A DNA stretch of 64,000 nt from contig CABQMF010000001.1 of assembly GCA_902465265.1 (NCBI GenBank), positions 62,001 to 126,000 on the forward strand, in the 5' to 3' direction. The notes beneath the pieces were generated by a model. It was not told the DNA's origin. It did no database searches and worked only from the letters and a program-made list of their open reading frames with translations. The DNA is from an uncultured Collinsella sp. (GTDB lineage Bacteria > Actinomycetota > Coriobacteriia > Coriobacteriales > Coriobacteriaceae). Positions 60,561 through 64,000 of the stretch are shown one piece after another. Both the position numbers and the translations under genes were made by a program. Position 1 is the first letter of the stretch. The number at the start of each line of letters is the position of its first letter.

Positions 60561-62027
60561 ATGCGTATCTACAACAGCGCTACCCATAAAAAGGAAGAGT
60601 TCCAGCCCATCGAGTCCGGCAAGGTCCGCATGTACGTGTGCGGCCCCACGGTCTACGACAACATCCACATCGGCAATGCCCGCACGTTCATCAGCTTTGA
60701 CGTGATTCGTCGCTGGCTCATCGCGAGCGGCTACGAGGTCACGTTTGCCCAGAACCTTACCGATGTCGATGACAAGATCATCAAGCGCGCCAACGAGCAG
60801 GGCCGTACGGCTGCCGAAGTCGCGACGGAGTTCTCCGATAAGTTCATCGGCGTCATGCGCGCCGCCAACGTGCTCGATCCCGATGTGCGCCCCCGCGCCA
60901 CCAAGGAGATCGGCCCCATGATCGCCATGATCAAGACGCTTATCGAGCAGGGCCACGCTTACGCCGCCGATAACGGCGACGTGTATTTTGCCGTGCGCAG
61001 CGATCCCAACTATGGTCAGGTCTCGGGCCGCAACATCGACGACCTTATGGTTGGCGCGCGCATCGAGGAGAACGAGGACAAGAACGACCCACTCGACTTT
61101 GCCCTGTGGAAGGCCGCTAAGCCCGGCGAGCCCAGCTGGCCGAGCCCCTGGGGCGAGGGCCGTCCCGGTTGGCACACCGAGTGCGCCGCCATGGTGCATC
61201 GCTACCTGGGCACTCCGATCGACATCCACGGCGGCGGCTCCGACCTTGCCTTCCCGCATCACGAGAACGAGTGCGCCCAGGCCACCTGCGCCTGGCACCA
61301 GGGCTTCTCCAACACTTGGATGCACACGGGCATGCTGCTGGTAGACGGCGAGAAGATGTCCAAGTCGCTCGGCAACTTCTTTACGCTGGCCGAGGTCCTC
61401 GAGCAGCACTCCGCTGCCGCCCTGCGCCTGCTGATGCTGCAGACGAGCTATCGCTCGCCGCTCGATTTTTCTTGGGAGCGCCTGGAGGGTGCCGAGAACT
61501 CGCTCACGCGTATCGCCGGTACGGTCGAGAACCTGCGCTGGGCCGCGAACCATGCGACGGCCGATGCCGATGCGGCTGCCGCCGAGGCGTTTGCCGCCAA
61601 GGCCGCCGAGACCCGTGCCACCTTTAAGGAGTGCATGGACGACGACTTTAACACCGCTGGTGCCATGGGTGCCGTCTTTGGCTTTGTGACCGAGTGCAAC
61701 CAGTACCTGGAGCAGGCGGGCGACGCTGCCGACAAGGCCGCCGCGCTTGCCGCCGCCGACACGCTGGCCGAGCTGCTCGATACGCTTGGCGTTGAGCTCC
61801 CCGAGCCCAAGGTCGAGCTGCCGCTGGGCCTGCTGGGCGTTGCCGCCGGTTTGGTCGCCTATACGGGTGACGACGTGGACGAGGCCGCTGCCAAGATTCT
61901 CGAGGCCCGCGCCGAAGCCCGCGCCGCCAAGAACTGGGATCTGGCCGACGCCATCCGCGACCAGCTCAAGGACCTGGGCCTCACCATTGAGGATACTGCC
62001 GCCGGCACCCGTATCAAATCTCTCTAA
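60561..62027 (+). CDS. cysS: Cysteinyl-tRNA synthetase
   Basis: Charges tRNA-Cys. The 488-residue class I synthetase has VCGPTVYDNIHIGNART (zinc Cys and the HIGN motif), GWHTECAAM, HHENECAQ and the KMSKSLGNF signature, followed by the DALR-type C-terminal helical domain. AAGGAGTAACG precedes ATG 60561. In Firmicutes the next gene is mrnC; here it is absent and rlmB follows after a 186-base gap with a large hairpin. Confidence 0.97.
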   Translation: MRIYNSATHKKEEFQPIESGKVRMYVCGPTVYDNIHIGNARTFISFDVIRRWLIASGYEVTFAQNLTDVDDKIIKRANEQGRTAAEVATEFSDKFIGVMRAANVLDPDVRPRATKEIGPMIAMIKTLIEQGHAYAADNGDVYFAVRSDPNYGQVSGRNIDDLMVGARIEENEDKNDPLDFALWKAAKPGEPSWPSPWGEGRPGWHTECAAMVHRYLGTPIDIHGGGSDLAFPHHENECAQATCAWHQGFSNTWMHTGMLLVDGEKMSKSLGNFFTLAEVLEQHSAAALRLLMLQTSYRSPLDFSWERLEGAENSLTRIAGTVENLRWAANHATADADAAAAEAFAAKAAETRATFKECMDDDFNTAGAMGAVFGFVTECNQYLEQAGDAADKAAALAAADTLAELLDTLGVELPEPKVELPLGLLGVAAGLVAYTGDDVDEAAAKILEARAEARAAKNWDLADAIRDQLKDLGLTIEDTAAGTRIKSL

Positions 62028-62033
62028 TCCCCG

Positions 62034-62135
62034 CGGGTTTCCCAAGCACCCGACCTTGCCGTTCAAACCGTCGCTCGCGTACTCAAGTACGCGTCGCTCC
62101 TCTTTCACGGCAATCTCGGGCACTTGGAAAACCCG
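62034..62135. repeat. About 100-bp foldback after cysS
   Basis: Left arm CGGGTTTCCCAAGCACCCGA then CTTGCCGT (62034-62062) and right arm ACGGCAATCTCGGGCACTTG then GAAAACCCG form an imperfect 29-bp stem; the centre is GCGTACTCAAGTACGC. It begins seven bases after the cysS stop codon. Confidence 0.85.
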
Positions 62136-62138
62136 TAC

Positions 62139-62175
62139 CGACCGCTTGAGCTATTCGTCTTAAGCGGTCGCTTCT
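62139..62175 (+). terminator. Hairpin with partial T-run before rlmB
   Basis: CGACCGCTT and AAGCGGTCG pair perfectly around GAGCTATTCGTCTT, followed by CTTCTTTTGT. Confidence 0.75.
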
Positions 62176-62213
62176 TTTGTCCTGTTTGAAAATTATTTAA
62201 AGGAGGCCGCTTT

Positions 62214-63098
62214 ATGGCCGACAATCGCAAGCGCGCATCGCGTGGAGGCAAGCAGGCTGCTTCTGGCTCGCGTCCGATTCGCCGCAACGACCGCGCTGCC
62301 GCTCCCAAGGGCCAGCGTGAGCGTAGCCGCGATAGCGTCCAGGTTCCCAAGGGCGAGTTTATCGAAGGTCGCCGTGCTGCCGCCGAGGCGCTGCGTACCG
62401 GCTTTCCCGTCAAGTGCGCGCTCATCGCCGAGGGCGGGGAGCGCGATGCCGCCTTGTCGCGCCTGGTCGACGACCTCAACGCTGCAGGCGTCCGCATTAA
62501 GTATGTGCCGCGCGCGCAGCTCGATGCGCTGTCGAGCCATGGCGCTCACCAGGGCATTGCGCTCGAGGTTGGCAACTTCCCCTATGCCGATGTTGCCGAT
62601 ATCCTCGACCGTGCGGGCGACGGTCCGGCGCTCGTCATCGTGCTCGACCATGTGACCGACGATGGCAACTTTGGTGCGATCGTGCGCTCTGCCGAGGTCG
62701 TGGGCGCGGCGGGCGTCATCATAGCCAACAAACGTGCCGCCGGCGTGACTGTGGGCAGCTACAAGACTTCTGCCGGCGCCGTCATGCATCTGCCCATCGC
62801 ACAGGTGCCCAACATTGCCCGTGCACTCGATGACCTCAAGGCCGCTGGCTTTTGGGTGGGCGGTGCTTCCGAGCACGCCGAGGGCAGCTGCTGGGATGCT
62901 CCCTTCGAGGGCCGCGTGGCGCTCGTCATGGGCTCCGAGGGCGACGGCATCTCGCGACTGGTGCTCGAGAAATGCGACTTCTTGACCAAGCTTCCCCAGC
63001 GCGGCATGACCGAGAGTCTCAACGTTGCCCAGGCGACCACGGCGCTGTGCTTTGAGTGGCTGCGTCGCAACGCCGGCGAGCTCATGGGGGAGGAGTAG
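62214..63098 (+). CDS. rlmB: TrmH-family rRNA 2'-O-methyltransferase (RlmB-like)
   Basis: A 294-residue SPOUT methyltransferase predicted to methylate G2251 of 23S rRNA. A basic N-terminal extension of about 40 residues (RKRASRGGKQAASGSRPIRRN) precedes the L30-like substrate-binding domain (FIEGRRAAAEAL) and the SPOUT domain with LDHVTDDGNFGAIVRSAEVVGA, VMGSEGDGISRLV and MTESLNVAQATTALCFEW. AAAGGAGG lies before ATG 62214. It is followed by the NYN-domain gene after three bases. Confidence 0.93.
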   Translation: MADNRKRASRGGKQAASGSRPIRRNDRAAAPKGQRERSRDSVQVPKGEFIEGRRAAAEALRTGFPVKCALIAEGGERDAALSRLVDDLNAAGVRIKYVPRAQLDALSSHGAHQGIALEVGNFPYADVADILDRAGDGPALVIVLDHVTDDGNFGAIVRSAEVVGAAGVIIANKRAAGVTVGSYKTSAGAVMHLPIAQVPNIARALDDLKAAGFWVGGASEHAEGSCWDAPFEGRVALVMGSEGDGISRLVLEKCDFLTKLPQRGMTESLNVAQATTALCFEWLRRNAGELMGEE

Positions 63099-63101
63099 CG
63101 C

Positions 63102-63779
63102 ATGTCCAAGAAGAACCGCGCCAAGTCCAAGGCCAAGCGCTTTGGCGAAGGCTCGGCCAAGCCGATTGTTTCGGCCGCGACCTATGGCGTGGGCGGCAAT
63201 GCGTTTGCGCAGGCCATCGCCGATCCGGTCTCGACGGTGCACTCCAATAAGCCCGAGCTGCTGGTGGTCGACGGCTACAACGTGATTCACTGCACGCCGC
63301 GCTACGAAAAGCTCGTCTACGACCATTCCGACGATCCGTATTCCAGCGACGTCCACGATATGGCGCGCACTGCACTCATCAACGATGTTGCGGCGTTTGC
63401 CCAGGGCCGCTACGAGGCCGTAATCGTGTTCGACGGCGCGGGCAATATCTCCAGCGAGCGCCCCAACCTGCCGGCCCGCGGCGTTCGCATCGAGTTTTCG
63501 CCGACGGGCGTATCGGCCGATACCGTGGTGCAGAAGCTCTGCATCGAGGCGCGCGAGGAAGGCCGCGCGTGCTCCGTGGTATCGAGCGACGGCACGATCC
63601 AGGCCGTCGTCATGGGCAAGGGCGTCACGCGCATCTCGAGCCGCATGCTGGTGGACGAGATCAAACAGATCGACAACGACGTGCACGAGGCCGAGGAAGC
63701 TCCGCAGATCAAGATGACTCTGGGCAGCCGCCTGAGCCCCGATGCCTTGGCCAAGCTCAAAGCCCTGCGCGGGAGGTAG
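63102..63779 (+). CDS. NYN-domain (YacP/Rae1-like) ribonuclease
   Basis: A 225-residue protein of the YacP/Rae1 family. The N-terminal 45 residues are basic and low-complexity (SKKNRAKSKAKRFGEGSAK). The NYN (PIN-like) domain has LLVVDGYNVIH, VIVFDGAGN, the Glu-containing EFSPTGVSADTVVQKL and SSDGTIQ. Rae1 of Bacillus subtilis cleaves mRNA in the ribosome A site; conservation of the rlmB-yacP order supports the assignment. GGGGGAGGAG precedes ATG 63102. Confidence 0.88.
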   Translation: MSKKNRAKSKAKRFGEGSAKPIVSAATYGVGGNAFAQAIADPVSTVHSNKPELLVVDGYNVIHCTPRYEKLVYDHSDDPYSSDVHDMARTALINDVAAFAQGRYEAVIVFDGAGNISSERPNLPARGVRIEFSPTGVSADTVVQKLCIEAREEGRACSVVSSDGTIQAVVMGKGVTRISSRMLVDEIKQIDNDVHEAEEAPQIKMTLGSRLSPDALAKLKALRGR

Positions 63780-63817
63780 GTAGACCTTCAATGGGGGCTG
63801 CTTTCTCGATTGACCAA

Positions 63818-63847
63818 CCAACTGGTTTGTAATCAGTGAGTTGCAGG
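63818..63847 (+). other. tRNA-Thr-like anticodon arm fragment
   Basis: The 30-base sequence resembles the anticodon arm and variable loop of tRNA-Thr (TGT): CAACTGG-TTTGTAA-TCAGTG followed by AGTTGCAGG. The D-arm, acceptor and T-loop are absent. It is not a functional tRNA gene; it may be a remnant or attachment-type sequence. Confidence 0.35.
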
Positions 63848-63851
63848 CCGG

Positions 63852-63913
63852 CCTCGCCAAAACGAATAGTTATTGGTTCTGGCGAACAGATAAAACTATT
63901 CGTTCTGACGAAG
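63852..63913. repeat. 20-bp inverted repeat near the right edge
   Basis: The reverse complement of 63852-63871 (AACTATTCGTTTTGGCGAGG) matches 63894-63913 (AACTATTCGTTCTGACGAAG) at 17 of 20 positions, with an 22-base spacer. The region from 63850 to 64000 is AT-richer than the genes before it and has no supported gene. Confidence 0.65.
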
Positions 63914-64000
63914 GGTTTCGAGATGTGGTCGGTCAAAGGGTCTGTTGCGCCACGTGCTCAATTCCTTTATCCTAAACAAGCTTCGCGCGAAAGCGCCAAG

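Overview
The window is a high-GC (roughly 60 percent by eye) bacterial chromosome segment. It combines actinobacterial base composition with gene orders familiar from Firmicutes: amaP-DUF2273-asp23, veg-ispE, and disA-ispD-ispF-cysS-rlmB-yacP. With a cell-wall-anchored CAP-domain surface protein, a fused ECF transporter ATPase and a LysRS carrying a C-terminal tRNA-binding domain, this points to class Coriobacteriia, most likely Collinsella. That assignment is an inference from recognised families, not a database match.

Layout. 1-16.1 kb: the 3' part of a sortase-anchored CAP/coiled-coil surface protein, an OPT-family transporter (minus strand), type III pantothenate kinase, dCMP deaminase, a NifU-like Fe-S protein, lgt, a DUF6020 membrane protein, a YebC regulator, the AmaP-DUF2273-Asp23 envelope module, a YitT transporter and three small zinc-ribbon/membrane proteins. 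16.1-22.5 kb: an M20 amidohydrolase and a divergent YtcJ-like amidohydrolase, a 0.9-kb non-coding stretch full of inverted repeats, and groES-groEL followed by a 145-bp near-perfect foldback. 22.6-27.2 kb: an FMN riboswitch controlling a RibU-like riboflavin transporter (S component, double ATPase, EcfT), then two flavoprotein-like paralogues. 27.2-32.3 kb: argC-argJ-argB-argD behind putative ArgR boxes. 32.3-37 kb: tRNA-Val beside a 150-bp tandem duplication, asnB, and a fused polar-amino-acid ABC transporter gene with a one-base frameshift. 37-44 kb: a MurE-like ligase, a HAD phosphatase, murI, rph, rdgB, dtd, veg, ispE, tRNA-Pro, tatA. 44.5-52.9 kb: greA, lysS, a ThrE-type exporter, a DUF2798 protein, clpC. 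52.9-57.5 kb: two toxin-antitoxin modules (RelB-like/PIN and HipBA) on either side of pepD. 57.5-64 kb: mntP, then disA-ispD-ispF-cysS-rlmB-yacP, ending in a sequence resembling a tRNA-Thr anticodon arm at the edge of what may be accessory DNA.

How the genes work together. Most of the content is housekeeping: cell wall (murE, murI, lgt, ispD/E/F), translation (lysS, cysS, rlmB, dtd, two tRNAs), proteostasis (groESL, clpC), and arginine and riboflavin supply. The accessory content is the two TA modules and a dense set of intergenic hairpins.

Most unusual features. (1) A family of at least twelve small intergenic hairpins sharing a GGGACAGG or GGGACGGGG core but with different, self-complementary stems; most begin at or a few bases after a stop codon. 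(2) Several much longer foldbacks of 70-240 bp. (3) LysRS with a C-terminal Trbp111-like domain. (4) A lipoprotein-type binding domain, beta-rich linker and permease in one reading frame, broken by loss of one A. (5) A RelB-type antitoxin paired with a PIN toxin. (6) A perfect 16+16-bp operator in front of hipBA.
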